Position numbers and translations under genes: made by a program | Part shown: positions 12,777 to 23,983 of the stretch, one piece after another | How the letters are laid out: every line of letters starts with the position of its first letter | How positions within the stretch are numbered: the stretch's first letter is position 1 | The notes under the pieces: model-generated | The model's database searches: none | Seen by the model: only the letters and a program-made list of their open reading frames with translations | What the model was told of the DNA's origin: nothing | DNA from: Siphonodentalium dalli | Lineage: Eukaryota; Mollusca; Scaphopoda; Gadilida; Siphonodentaliidae | Assembly (NCBI GenBank): GCA_032622095.1 | Contig: CP136066.1 | Location: 230,706,961 to 230,770,960 of the forward strand | DNA: 64,000 bases | Direction: 5' to 3'

Positions 12777-13478
12777 GTTTCCCATTTCTATGAATATTTT
12801 ACAGTGATAGTGTAATTTTAGCAAAAACTCGGTGACATTCTACGAAGAATCTGTTCGTTCCTTTGGGTGTTAACAGCCGACTCATCGTTTGACGTTCTTC
12901 GCAGCGTGTAAGTGTGCATGCATGCTGGGGGAAATCCTAAGCTGTGGACAGCTGTATGTGTGTTATTGCGCTGCGTAGAACGCGAGAAAAAAAATTAAGT
13001 TTATATCTCTGTTCGAGTTCCTGTTACCTGGAATAGTCACATGTTACTCGGAATCTGTTTATAATTCCGGGAATAGCCAATCCCTTTATCTTGAGGCCGT
13101 TCTCGCGGACAAACATTGCGAGGTGTCTTATCTCAGTATAGTCGAACTTCCAGACACGACTGTGCACGGACGTACATTGTTCTGTCGTTGGATACAGAGA
13201 AAATGTTCGGAAAAAGAATGAGTCTCCTGGTTATTGTAATAGGCGAGTATATACGTGTACATGTGAGAATTATCTTAATAAGATTGCCATAGATATATAA
13301 GTTTAATTGACAAAACATCCTTATAAGGACGGTATGCACACATAATAGCATGTAATTAATTGTACGTTGTGTATTGAACAATATAATAAATGATATTAAT
13401 AGATGGTAATGTATAACCTCAGTTAAGCTGAATGTGCATACGATCGTCTGGTCTGAATTTATTCATTGATTTTTGATA
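12777..13478. other. Noncoding region
   Basis: No supported gene, RNA or tandem repeat. Confidence 0.3.
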
Positions 13479-13696
13479 CGATGCTCATCGCGTGTGGAAA
13501 ATAATATTCGGATTATATGACGAATTGAAGAGCATGTATTGGAAATATTGTTGGATAAGATTTTGACAAGCTGTTCGGTTTGGGTCATTCTTTCAAAGTC
13601 TGGGAACTGTGTCTTCATAATGTTTATGAGTTCGAGACGTGGTGTGTGGTAAGCACAACATTCTAAAAGAAAGTGGTTTTCGTCTTCAATATAGCA
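13479..13696 (-). pseudogene. LINE ORF2 C-terminal fragment
   Basis: The minus strand reads CYIEDENHFLLECCAYHTPR, then LELINIMKTQFPDFERM and EQLVKILS, without interruption for about 70 codons. The EDE.HFLLEC...Y...R pattern is the cysteine-rich C-terminal segment commonly found after the reverse transcriptase of CR1/Jockey-like LINEs. Upstream codons contain stops, and no RT domain is nearby. It is a small isolated remnant not obviously part of the relic at 3.3-5.3 kb. Confidence 0.6.
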
Positions 13697-14913
13697 TCAT
13701 CAATTTATTATTACTTAAAACGATTTTATTTGCTATATGCTGACTTTGACAGACTCTAACGTTTTATTTTTGCATTCGGGATGTTTATCAAAATGAATAG
13801 CGCATCTACGATTTGGTAACAAAATAAAACCTGGGTAACTTATGACCAAACCTCATCCGCCGAATTATGGTCTCTGCTCGGGACCAGGTTTCATGTAAAC
13901 CATAATCTAGACAAGTTCCAGATCACCATGGTCGGGATATGTTTCCTAGTTTCGAAGACGGGATTATGGTCCGAATTGTTCCGTATTCTGGTCTTCTAAC
14001 CAAGACACCCGCCTTCTCATTGTCATTCAAGCTTGTGTCAGGTGTGTTCAAATTTCATAGTAATGCATAATCCAAATTAACGCTCCCAAATTACTATTTA
14101 TGGGTGCTTTGTATTACACAAATTGATATATTCTCACGCGAGGATAGCAGTGTGTCGTTTGCCAAATTGTTTTTCGAAATTCATTTTTATATGAAAATTT
14201 TGGCCATTATGAATAAAGCATGGAGACGGAAAGCTAATTCAAACGCACTGAATAGATCCACAGTCCCGACGAAGTTAGGCGTATAGTATGTGTAAAGTTT
14301 TGATCACGATACCTAGGTAATTGTTTAAAGCGTATATTTCACTATATATAAGAGTATTGGAAACTGTTTGTTTGTTCGGATTTTTCTCCCAGACCCCTGG
14401 ACCGATTTCAACCAAATTTGGTGTGGTGACTCGAGATACCCTGTCGGAGGTATAACGTTTCGTTTTTCAAACTTTTGATTTAAAATAAAATGTAATTAAA
14501 TAAATTTAAAAAAACACAACTTAAACTAAGCTCACTTTGGGCCCTATTTCAGAATCAAATAAATGTGAATATTTGCAGACCAGATGTACGCTCGTTATAT
14601 ATGTGTTTTCACTGTGGCCCGCGCCATCCAACAGGATAACTGGTATAATTCCACTGTGGGATTGGATTATTTCAGAATCAAATACCTTACTCGTATTTAA
14701 ATTCGCGCAGTACTATTTTTCGCGCATCGTCGGTGCTCGAATTAATACTGAGCGAAAAATACTCCGACTCTAAATATAAAATATACCACAAGGAAAACAA
14801 CAAAGTTATTTTGATGAGCTACATACATTACGAAACGTTGGATACCGAATAGACAATTACGCCTATACATGCATAGGCAAAAAATTCAAAACCATTACTT
14901 AATGCCAAGCACC
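13697..14913. other. Noncoding region
   Basis: No supported gene. Positions 14480-14525 are A-rich. The 8 bp 14906-14913 (caagcacc) are the left target-site copy of the adjacent hAT-like element. Confidence 0.35.
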
Positions 14914-15910
14914 CAGGGATGTGGCTAGAGGGTCTCCGTTGGGGGGTGTCCACCTTGGAAAATTCCAATTGAACCCCCCCCCCCTTGAATCAGAATCAGA
15001 CACCAAACACAACTTTAGCATAATTCCATTTGCACCCCCTTGCACATCAGTCATCAGGCCTAATATCCTATGTATTCATAAACTATGTTGTTATATATGC
15101 CCGGTATAAGAAAATTCAGATACTTTAACCTGAGAATTGCATAAATCCTAACATCTAGTAGCCTACTCCAGACAAATGCACACGGCTACGGGTAAGAGAC
15201 CAGGACATTGTGTCCATCCATGTGTGTTCAGCCCGGTGTGAGAAAATTTGGAAAACTATACAACAAAATCGCAAATCCTAGCATCTAGACTGGCCTCAAC
15301 TGAAGCTCCCCCAGTGTTAGAAATTTCAAACCTCATATTCCCTCTTAAGTTGGAAAATTCTCCAACTGATGACCATTTCAGTCCACAAGTTTGACCGAAT
15401 GTACTAAACTATTGTTTTGTTAAACTAATTAGCAGTTTTGTATTGGTCACGGGGGAGGGACAGTGACACACCGGGCCGACCATGGTTCGGCCCGGTGTTC
15501 GAAAATTTTGAAATCTGAACAAGAAAATCGCAAAATCCTAGCATCTAGACTAGCCTCAAGTCTTCTTAGAGTTGGAAATTTCAAACCTGACACCCCCCCC
15601 CCCCACTTAGGATGGAAAATTTCCAAATGATGACAATTCCAATGACAATGTTGACCAAATGTATGACAATATTGTTTTCTTAAATTTAGTAGCAGTTTTG
15701 ACTAGTCACGGGGGAGGACCAGGACACAAGCTTTCCAAGTGTTGGAAATTTCCAACCTGTCACCCCCCCTAAGGTTGGAAAATTTCCAACTGATGACCGT
15801 TCCAACTAATGTTTTGGCAGGTATGAAATTTCCAACTTGAAAATTTTGACCAAAGTTGGGGGGTGAGACACCCCCCACACACCCCCCCCCCCCTCTAGCC
15901 ACATCCCTGC
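14914..15910. mobile_element. hAT-like nonautonomous element, 997 bp
   Basis: The termini are inverted copies of CAGGGATGTGGCTAGAGGG (19 bp). They are flanked by caagcacc on the left and caagcgcc on the right, an 8-bp target duplication with one mismatch. Eight-base duplications and CAGGG ends are hallmarks of the hAT superfamily. The interior has two to three diverged copies of a roughly 250-bp module (agcatctagactrgcctcaa, ttggaaatttccaac, cgggccgaccatgg) and runs of C, but no transposase. It would depend on an autonomous relative. The same family recurs at 7674 and 53857. Confidence 0.85.
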
Positions 15911-16928
15911 AAGCGCCGTACAAATCATGGCAACATCGACGATGTTCAAATGTTTGTAAGAAATCCACACATTCTAGATTGCGTGTGATTGAAAGCACGT
16001 CCCCTCTGAGTTATCACACCCACAGCAAAGTGTTAATTTTTCTGAAGTCAGTTGTCTTCGCGGTTGTGGTTTTCTGTTTTCGAGTTCATTGCATTGCATG
16101 ATGTGCAGTCCATAACTATTTCAATACCAGAATCATTATTTGGAGCATATAAGCATTCATCGCAACAAATTGATGATATAGTTATGTTTCTCACGATGTA
16201 AATTCACCATGATCGTGTTTAATATACACACGTATCTTCAGAAACGACTGAAAACTAAAACTGTGATCAGATCCAAGACTTATACGAAAATAGTTTTGTC
16301 AGTTTTGAATTCGCGCAGATAATGTTTCATCGGAGCCAAGATTGTTGGGAACGTGTGCTACTTTTATCTTATGCGAGTCAGTCCAATCAAATTACGTTTA
16401 CATGTAATGTGACTTGGACAAAATGGCTGCACCCACGCCCGCCGAAGAATATATACGTGGAGATATCATAAATGAAATTTGGCAGAGAACAAAATAGCGC
16501 CCTGAGTTATGTAACACCCCAGTCAGATCGCCGAGCAGCCTGTCAATTGTTGCACATTTCTTTTGATATATGGCTGCCAAATGTGGACATTTTCGTGACA
16601 TTTACTGCAAATTCAATTTGGAATTCACGTTTTCCGTATGTGTGACATTCGCGTGAAATTTTCGTGGAATTAAACCCAAGTTTACGGTATTTTCGTATTT
16701 TGAACGATACATGGAAAATACGTGCTATCGACTTATCTTTAGACGTCGTCATTTTCGGCCAGTGCATACATTGGTTGAGCTAGATAACATACCGATACAG
16801 ATATACAATACTTAAAACACAGCTCCTATGTTCTACCTCGAATCCTCGCCGTTCTATCTTCCAAATGGGCACTTTACATGTATACCATGCTTTATATCAC
16901 AAGTCGAGTGCACCCCGTGTGCACGAGG
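15911..16928. other. Noncoding region
   Basis: No gene recognised. It separates two hAT-like elements. The first 8 bp are the right target-site copy of the upstream element. Confidence 0.3.
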
Positions 16929-17530
16929 CAGGGTTCGCGCTTCCACTTGCTAAATTTGCCAATGGCAAACAATAATTCACATTTGGCAAAAAATATTTTC
17001 ATTTGGCAAAAGTTTTGGCAAGTTACTTACAATTCCTCAATAAAGTTGAAAAATGTCGGTCAATCAATACCGTTCATTCAAGGAAACTATTACAATATAA
17101 TTATATTAGTGGTGTTTTATAAAAGTTAACACCTCCATTAAGATGCCATTAATCTGATATCATTAGTATCGGTGGTGGGTGGAGCGATTACCTGTATTTA
17201 GTGTGATAGTGTTGTTTCATAGCTGCATGTAATCCTAGTGTGATGTTTCCTTCTGATGAAGCAATCCTTCTATCATTTTATTGTTCGGTGATTGTTTTAT
17301 TGTTGTATGATAAACCACAATAGAAATGCGAGTGTATTATTATTAACCAACTGCTTTCCTATCGATATCAAACGTCGTTCAAATCGACGAAATATAAGAC
17401 TCAATAAAGGTTGCAGAAAATGATACTATCAGGAGGAGCATTTGGCAAAAAATATTTCCATCTGGCAAAAAAATATTTCCATTCGGCAAATTATTTGGCA
17501 AAAGTAAATTTCGGTCCAGCGCGGACCCTG
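16929..17530. mobile_element. Second hAT-like nonautonomous element, 602 bp
   Basis: The ends are inverted: CAGGGTTCGCGCT at the left, and a right end whose reverse complement starts CAGGGTCCGCGCT. The flanking 8-mers gcacgagg and taacgagg agree at six of eight positions. Subterminal regions carry several atttggcaaaa motifs in the same sense at both ends (16980-17015 and 17440-17500). No coding sequence is present. It belongs to a different hAT-like family from the 14914 element because the terminal sequences differ after CAGGGT. Confidence 0.65.
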
Positions 17531-18023
17531 TAACGAGGGTTAGAGAACTCTCTCCATGGTTCACGCTGTAAAAGGCCAAATTGGCCAACAAAGTATCACT
17601 TGGCCAAAGTTTTTGTTACAGCAAAATCGGAAATCTAATTTAAAAACCCAAATTGATTTTGTAACGGGGACGACATGAGAATCAAATTGATAGTACGGTA
17701 TATACTAAGTGATTTGGTGATACAGCTTAATGCGTAACACAAAAGGCATTCATGACAGTTCACTATCAAACAATGTAATAAAACAGTAACGAGGACTAAC
17801 ACTAATGAATCCTGTGTCTGCCATAAGGCTGAATGGTATATTGTGGGTAGTGGTATATTGTCAAGGGGCAATAGTAGGAATAAAGAAGTCTAGACACTGT
17901 ATACGAAGGTATGGATAATATTATATAGCATGTAAATGTTATAGACAAAAATATTCATTAATTGTGAGACCAGAAAATGAGGATTTAAATTGGCCAAAAG
18001 ATTGTTCGGCCCATCGTGAACTC
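17531..18023. other. Noncoding region
   Basis: AT-rich, no supported feature. Confidence 0.3.
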
Positions 18024-18120
18024 TCTCGCTCTCTCTTCTTTTTGTCTTTCTCCCTCTCTCTCCCTCGCTCTGTCTGTCTGCCTCTCTCTCTCCCTTTCTC
18101 TCTCCCACCCTCTCTCTCAC
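18024..18120. repeat. CT-rich low-complexity tract 1
   Basis: Almost pure pyrimidine sequence built of CTCT with occasional G. It lies directly upstream of the decayed CUB exon copy. Confidence 0.85.
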
Positions 18121-18127
18121 ATCGATC

Positions 18128-18305
18128 GTTCAACATACATGCATACAATGTTCTTTAAATAAGAACTTAATGGTGTGCATTCTATATTTAGTCTCAACGA
18201 TTGTCACAATTATATTAACACACGGCTACACCCACACTTATCAATGACATGCGGCATTTGGCCACATAACCTGACCGAACTACCCCTATACTTAACCTAA
18301 GGATC
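18128..18305 (+). pseudogene. Decayed duplicate of CUB exon and its upstream intron
   Basis: This segment parallels 18455-18620. Both contain gttctttaaat, gaacttaatgg or gacttaatgg, attctatattta, acacacggctayaccca and accgaactaccc in the same order. In this copy the exon part has lost frame and the CUB residues after NY-P, and it ends about 20 bp later in unrelated sequence. It is a broken copy from a local tandem duplication of about 325 bp. Confidence 0.75.
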
Positions 18306-18450
18306 ACGATTCATTCTCTCTCACTCTCTCTATATCTCGCTCTCGCTCTCTCTATTTTTCTCTCTCCTTCCATCCCCCCTCTCTCTCTCTCTCGCTCTCT
18401 TTCTCTCGCTCTCTTTCTCTATTTCTCTCGCTCTCGCTCTCTCTCTCTAA
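18306..18450. repeat. CT-rich low-complexity tract 2
   Basis: Pyrimidine-rich tract of CTCTCT and TTTCTC units. It lies upstream of the intact CUB exon in the position equivalent to tract 1, so it was probably part of the duplicated unit. It could also act as a long polypyrimidine region upstream of the acceptor. Confidence 0.85.
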
Positions 18451-18518
18451 TCAACAGACATGTATCCTCTGTTCTTTAAATGAAGACTTAATGGTGTATA
18501 TTCTATATTTAAGTTTCA

Positions 18519-18716
18519 ATGGTGGTGACAACACACGGCTATACCCATACCTACGCATTGCATGCGGAAATTGGCCAGATATCCTCACCGAACTACCCCA
18601 ATGCTTATCCTGTGAATCAGGATATCGCCTACACCATCGCACCGACGGGTGGATCTCCGGGGTATGTGCTGACTGTCGATCACGTCGATACGGAACATGG
18701 CCCTGATTACGTCCAG
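18519..18716 (+). CDS. CUB-domain exon (partial gene)
   Basis: The open frame contains IGQISSPNYPNAYPVNQ followed by YTIAPTGGSPGYVL and ending EHGPDYVQ. SPNYPN.YP and the D-Y-V ending are the signature of the first half of a CUB domain, an extracellular beta-sandwich found in developmental and secreted proteins. The exon ends at CAG and is followed by GTAGGA, a good splice donor, leaving phase 0. The exact acceptor is uncertain: ggccag at 18573-18578 is one option, and a start further upstream is another. The rest of the protein is not in this window, so the exon belongs either to a gene with very large introns or to an isolated fragment. The intact reading and the splice donor argue that it is or recently was functional. 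Confidence 0.7.
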
Positions 18717-19304
18717 GTAGGAACCGTGTGCTCAAAACGGTTAAGACCACCCGTTTTGCCAAATGATCCTCATATTTTAAAATAGATATTTATCATATGA
18801 CTCAATCATTATTTACGTTGTTTACTATGTCATAAATCAATTTGATATCAATTACAAGTTCATATCACCTTCCGATAATTTGATTGGTTTGTTGACAAAA
18901 AGTGTGTTCTGATTGGCTGAATGGCAGCCGGGGGCCGAGACTAAATGCAGGTCAAATTCGTGCGCGTCAAATACACGAATCAACGCGATGCCGAAAATCT
19001 CGCAATTATAATCTTGTAATATATAGTTTTCGACATTGTTATACGATAAATAGAATATGTAATTCGTATTTATCTAATAAACATACGATATAATGTCACA
19101 AACTGAGAACAGAATAGCGCACTATATCTTCGCGTGCATATTATTTCTGCTAGTTCACCAGGTGTAATTGGGCTTCCGGCTCAATGAAGTGACGTCACAT
19201 TAAACTTTTGCTGCCGATGTCATATAGCTATTTAGTGATTTGTGTGCGTGTTGGACATCATAATCAATTTATAGGTGTCATATGATAAATAGAATATGTA
19301 ATTC
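18717..19304. other. Presumed intron or intergenic sequence
   Basis: Follows the CUB splice donor. Text gataaatagaatatgtaatt occurs at 19046 and again at 19284, so part of the sequence is duplicated. No gene was seen. Confidence 0.35.
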
Positions 19305-19424
19305 GTGTTTCTCTCATATGATATTTATGAAACTCGTCACGAATTTTCAGTTTTCTCTCGCCAGAGGCTCGAGAAAACTGAAAATTCTTAGACTCGTTTC
19401 ATAAATATCATATGAGAGAAACAC
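19305..19424. repeat. Long near-perfect hairpin
   Basis: Arms of about 55 bp invert around agag near 19364. The outer 32 bases (starting gtgtttctctcatatg) are perfectly paired with the right arm. After one small bulge the inner part (ttttcagttttctc) pairs too. This looks like a foldback MITE or a recently formed palindrome. Confidence 0.85.
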
Positions 19425-19533
19425 TCATTTCATATCCTCTATGTATGTGACTAGTATTATTAAGGAGGCGTCCCATTAGTGAATTTTCAAAAAATATTAA
19501 TTTTAAACAATCAATTTGAAGCAAAAAATAATT

Positions 19534-19727
19534 ATCCTTTATGTTGTTTCCTGGAGAAGGGGACAGAACTCACTCAACACCAGGTTCCTTATTTAACAAT
19601 AAACTGGTGCACAAATATGATTGCACAAATACATGTACATATATACAAACATGCTAGTAAATATGTAGCTCAACTATCAATATATGTAATATATCCGGGC
19701 AAAGTGGATGTATACGCCACACTGTAA
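19534..19727 (+). repeat. Direct repeat copy 1
   Basis: Shares gttgtttcctggagaagg, cactcaacaccaggttcc, gattgcacaaatacatgt and gtaatatatccgggcaaa with 20474-20706 in the same order and strand. The copies are about 940 bp apart at the left and 980 bp at the right because copy 2 has an extra ~40 bp. They could be ends of a decayed retroelement or a plain duplication. No coding sequence lies between. Confidence 0.8.
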
Positions 19728-20269
19728 GCGAAAAAGACTTCATGCACGCGAACTATACTCTGAGATCAACTATGAGAATAAACAACCTTTCATCGGCCGT
19801 GAAAACCGCTCAGTAAAAACCGGATGCATCGTTTGGTTGCCATATATTTCAATATGACTTCTTTTGGTGGCTCCCGGACACCTGCATCCGATACCCTACT
19901 ACATGTACATAATACTCTGTAGCAGTGCTTTCAGCCGGCCTCAAGATCAAGAACGTCGGAGTCGTTCAACGCTTATTCCCATGATTACCGTTTGATGTGA
20001 TAAATCAACCATTGTTTACATTGTTCTTTTGAAAATATTATGTTCCATATACAAATTATGAACTTGTGTTTTGGAAGATTAATAATTGGGCGGGTGGGCG
20101 GGGAAATTAAAAGAATTCTATAAACTGTCTGATTGACGCTTTAGGCTTAATATAAAGGGACTGAATCTTGGAGTCTAAAAAACGCTATTAGCATTGACCC
20201 CGACTATCCGCGGCATCTGATTAGCTGGCAGCCTACTCCTTTTCGGCGAGAAATGATACGCGGTAGTTG

Positions 20270-20393
20270 ATTGGCTGGCGGCTGTCTTCACTTTCCGAAG
20301 CGTAATTTTGATTGGCTGACACTCTAAACGTAAACAATTTTACCGGCATGAATGAACATGACCATCTATAGCTCCGGTTATACTATAAAAAGG
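20270..20393 (+). promoter_or_regulatory. Candidate core promoter: inverted CCAAT boxes and TATA box
   Basis: ATTGGCT (inverted CCAAT) occurs at 20270-20276 and 20311-20317, and TATAAAAAGG at 20384-20393. That order and spacing suit a eukaryotic promoter firing rightward from about 20415. No recognisable gene follows; direct repeat copy 2 does. It may be a transposon promoter or chance. Confidence 0.3.
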
Positions 20394-20473
20394 AATCTGA
20401 AGTACCCAGTGCCATTATATCACCCTTATCCATCCACCGCGTAAAAGCTTTTACAAGTAAAATTACCTTTACG

Positions 20474-20706
20474 TTGTTTCCTGGAGAAGGGGACAGAACT
20501 CACTCAACACCAGGTTCCATTTTGGGCATATTTATTGCCAACAAACATAATAAATTCATAATGACTGATTTAACAATAAATTTGTGCTCCAAATATGATT
20601 GCACAAATACATGTACATATATACAAACATGCTAGTAAATATGTAGCTCAACTATCAATATATGTAATATATCCGGGCAAATTAGATGTATACCGCCACA
20701 ATGCTA
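20474..20706 (+). repeat. Direct repeat copy 2
   Basis: Partner of 19534-19727. It contains an additional tttattgccaacaaacat segment not present in copy 1. It lies 80 bp downstream of the TATA-like motif. Confidence 0.8.
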
Positions 20707-22960
20707 GCCCAATCAATATGTCTGGTATTATTCATTGCGATAGCATACAGCCACAGAGCCCCTTGCTTGCGCCTGTGAATATTTGTGCAATCATAGTGCT
20801 AGCGTGACCGTCTATCAAGATTACATGAACTACCCATAACAGAGACTAGAAATTGTTTACCGGGTACTGCAGCACTATTAATATAAATAATGTTAACTGG
20901 ACGCAGCATATGGACGGAAAGTAATGAACGTATACCTGATGAGCAGAAACATATTCAAACCCCCTTAGACTGGAAATAACAAGTTCCCTGCTAATTCGAC
21001 GCTGGTCGTGCTTAGCCAGACCGCGCTGTACTGTCTTAGCCAAGTCTAGTTCATGATTAAATACAAACACAACAAGTTTCTTATTCTACCATAAGCCTCT
21101 CTCGAACAAAGCACACTTTACGCCTTAGTCCGGATTGGTCTACTCCAGTATTAAAGGCGCAGTATCCTTCCCTTCATAATTTGTACTGGCTGACACAGTT
21201 ATAACTCCTCTCTGTCCAATTGGAAGTCTGTGTTACCATCTTAAACTCAATGTATGTTACGCTCTCAAACATTTCTATTTCACCAAGTCATTGTCGTAAA
21301 TTTCCCTATTTCCTCCTGTGGCCCAAGTCTCCCCTGGTGGTGCCAGAGGAAACTCGATCTACGAGATCATGTGTATGTGTAAATGAGGCGCATTAGTTTA
21401 ATAGGGGATTCTGTTTGACCCCAATGAATTGAACTTAACAGTTGAACATTCTGAAAGGAGCGATACTATCCCTTCAGACAATCAGAGTCCACACAACAAC
21501 ATCTCCCAATAAAGAAGCTTTGTCAGGACCAATGTTATCTGGGCAACAAAGTCAAGGGTCTCATAATGTAACCTACAAATATGCATGTATGTTCAAATTT
21601 TAGAGCAACAGCACAGTAATTTGATTGCCAATTACATGAAAAACCGGACCTGCCTTAGCCAAGCCAAGTTTGCATTTTTCTGAGGCCACAACCATTGGAT
21701 ATTCTGGATTACCGGTTTCTTAGACCTGGTATACACGGTTGGGAGGAAATAGCGGTTTTGTTAATATCCCATATGTAAACCAACAACTTGTGGTCTCCCA
21801 ATGCACAATAACCCATTAATTCCCAACTAATCGCAGACACTAGGTGCAAATGGCATCATTGCTGCATGTGTCTAAAGAGGATGTCTCGGCTCATAACACT
21901 AAAATGTGAACATTTGATAAACATAAATTTTGTGATTCCCAGGTTCTGTCCCGGTGAATGTATGTAAACCATGACTACTTCTGAAGTAAAACCATAAAAT
22001 TCAAACGCACATTCGGTTTAGCAATTTAACACGAATTTATATAAAATGTTTTGTATTCTCCTGGGTTATGTTTGGCCAGGTAAGAGGACCAGTAAACCAG
22101 ACGATACAATGGTTGTGACCTAAAAATGACCAACATATTGTGCTCAATCTATTCGAATGTAGCCAACAATTATGCATGCACCTGTAAAACAAAATTATAT
22201 ATAAACATTCTCACATCAACAACCGGACTCGCCTTAGACCAGTCAAGTTGGTACATAATGATTTTATGGCATTCTCCAGCTTATGCCTATAGATTGTCAC
22301 AAGGATTTCGAATGCAGTCCCCCACTGATTGATATATTCAATTTGCTTTGATGACTTCGGGATGCATCGCAGAGTCGGCCCGTCTGGTCAGTGTCCAAGG
22401 TTACGGCGTATTGTGGCTCCATCTGGGTGCAAGGTGTTAAATTCCATAAACTCATCAGCCCAAATCTAACTTATAATTTGCTGGCTAACGTGCATGTCTA
22501 TGGGTAGGCCTAGGTCGGATATGCTAGCACCTAACAGTTGGGTATAACCACACCCAAAGTTCACCACCACATTGGGCTGGTTCACCCAAAGTCAGGCTGT
22601 CCTCTGCCGGGGTTCTGCACTGCCCCCATGCTGGGAAACAAGCCCTGCACCGACGGGTTGTTTTTCCAGGTGCAGGGTCCACCACAACATCAACAGAATT
22701 GCCATTGGCTCCTGTATTTTTCGCGGCTTTCTACATCAATTTCTCCACCAAAGCTGTATCCGGACTCTTCCCCTTGGCCAGCTTGTAGAATTTATGAAAA
22801 CCCCTCTTTAGTCTTATAACTAGGTCCATATTGAGTAACTTTTGGTATTGATATATGGAATGGACTAGTTTCACATTATTACCTCCATTCCTCAGGCAGA
22901 GCCACACCGAGGCCGCTAATTTAACTTTCAAAGAGTCTGCGAGATAAACAAACCGACACT
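20707..22960. other. Noncoding region with weak dispersed motif
   Basis: No gene supported. A phrase resembling ccggacctgccttagcca recurs in diverged form near 21642 and 22220, with a related gcttagccagaccg at 21010. An open frame around 22540-22819 has proline-rich text but no domain. Confidence 0.35.
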
Positions 22961-23316
22961 GTGTATGATTTTGATTATTTATGGAAGTTAAAATGCAGTG
23001 ATTTGAAGGATATATTACGGAGTCATGGTGAACTAATTAGTGGAAATAAATCTACACTAGTCGCCAGATGCCATTCTATATTTACGAGGAATTATACTGC
23101 ACAAAGACAAACTTCACAGGACAGATGTATGTCAGTGGTATAACATGGGTGCACTTTGTCGTCTGGTTTGGGCCAGGGCAAGACATATTTGTCGATCGAA
23201 TAATGTTCGATTCTGAAATGTGGAATTTGCAGATATTGCCCAACCTTGACTTATTTTATAAATATGCATTTGTTCCAGAAATATTAACACGCAGGATTGA
23301 ACGTGGGCTTGTATAA
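22961..23316 (+). pseudogene. SAP domain plus YqaJ-type exonuclease relic
   Basis: The first part (22961-23085) encodes LWKLKCSDLKDILRSHG, then GNKSTLVARC. This matches the SAP DNA-binding helix-turn-helix (L..L...L+..L...G....G.K..L). A second frame from about 23090 encodes TNFTGQMYVSGITW, FVVWFGPGQDIFVDRI and MWNLQILPNLDLFY. This resembles the C-terminal half of YqaJ-family recombinase/exonuclease domains, where the GQM..TG..W and F.VW strands carry conserved residues. The N-terminal catalytic acidic part is missing and the two domains are joined out of frame, so a middle piece has been deleted. SAP or YqaJ proteins of this type are often repeated in invertebrate genomes, probably as parts of mobile elements. 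Nonfunctional here. Confidence 0.6.
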
Positions 23317-23471
23317 TTCAACCTAGTGAATGGAGATTATTGAAAGAAAGACTATTTTCTAAATAATGTATTGCACATGCCTACATGTGTATTCTGCTTA
23401 TCAAGTTGCATAGTTTGCATGAATTTGTCACATGAATATATATGTAACTCATTGTATATTACACAATTTAA

Positions 23472-23983
23472 AGGTACTGGAGGCCTTGGCTGTGGGTGTG
23501 CTGTGAAAGTATTTCGACCTGTCAAAAACCGCCACAAACAGAAAGAATATTAAAATGTAGACATATATACTCTGTCCGTATACTAATAAGAAATATCGCA
23601 TAAACAGTATGTTATTGTCATATGTTTGACCATTGTTACTAGTATGTAAACAAAAGCATAAAAAGTTACTTTCCTCGTGTTTGTGTATATTATCATGGTA
23701 AACATAAAGAACGTTCTTTGTTGCTGAATTCCTGATATGGAACTAATAAAGAGCGTTTATATCATTTGTGTATGATCAGCCAGTAACACTGTGCCGTCTT
23801 CTGTAACACAACCAGGCTCTTGCTTACGTGTAGGTAAAATATAGTATAGGTCTTTATGATAGAATGCTGTTTACGCGATGGTCATGGTATATATGAACGA
23901 AACTGTATGCGTTTTAATGTCTTTCTGTTCACGGTGATTGGAACAAATATGAATATTTTCGACAACTAAGGCCTCCAGTGTCT
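23472..23983. mobile_element. TTAA-flanked MITE, 512 bp
   Basis: TTAA lies on both sides (23468-23471 and 23984-23987). The ends are inverted: left AGGTACTGGAGGCCTTGG, right inverted AGACACTGGAGGCCTTAG (15 of 18 match). TTAA duplication is typical of piggyBac and Kolobok superfamilies. The interior is AT-rich and noncoding. Confidence 0.75.

Noticed and set aside
12366-12824. 152-codon frame rich in STHIQPLYPHSTT
   Set aside because: It is a translation of the 19-bp minisatellite, without other support.
20935-20955. ctgatgagcagaaac resembling a minimal hammerhead core
   Set aside because: Only two bases would form stem II and no flanking helices were found.
22538-22819. 93-codon frame with proline-rich text
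   Set aside because: No domain and no conserved pattern. A second overlapping frame of similar length exists.
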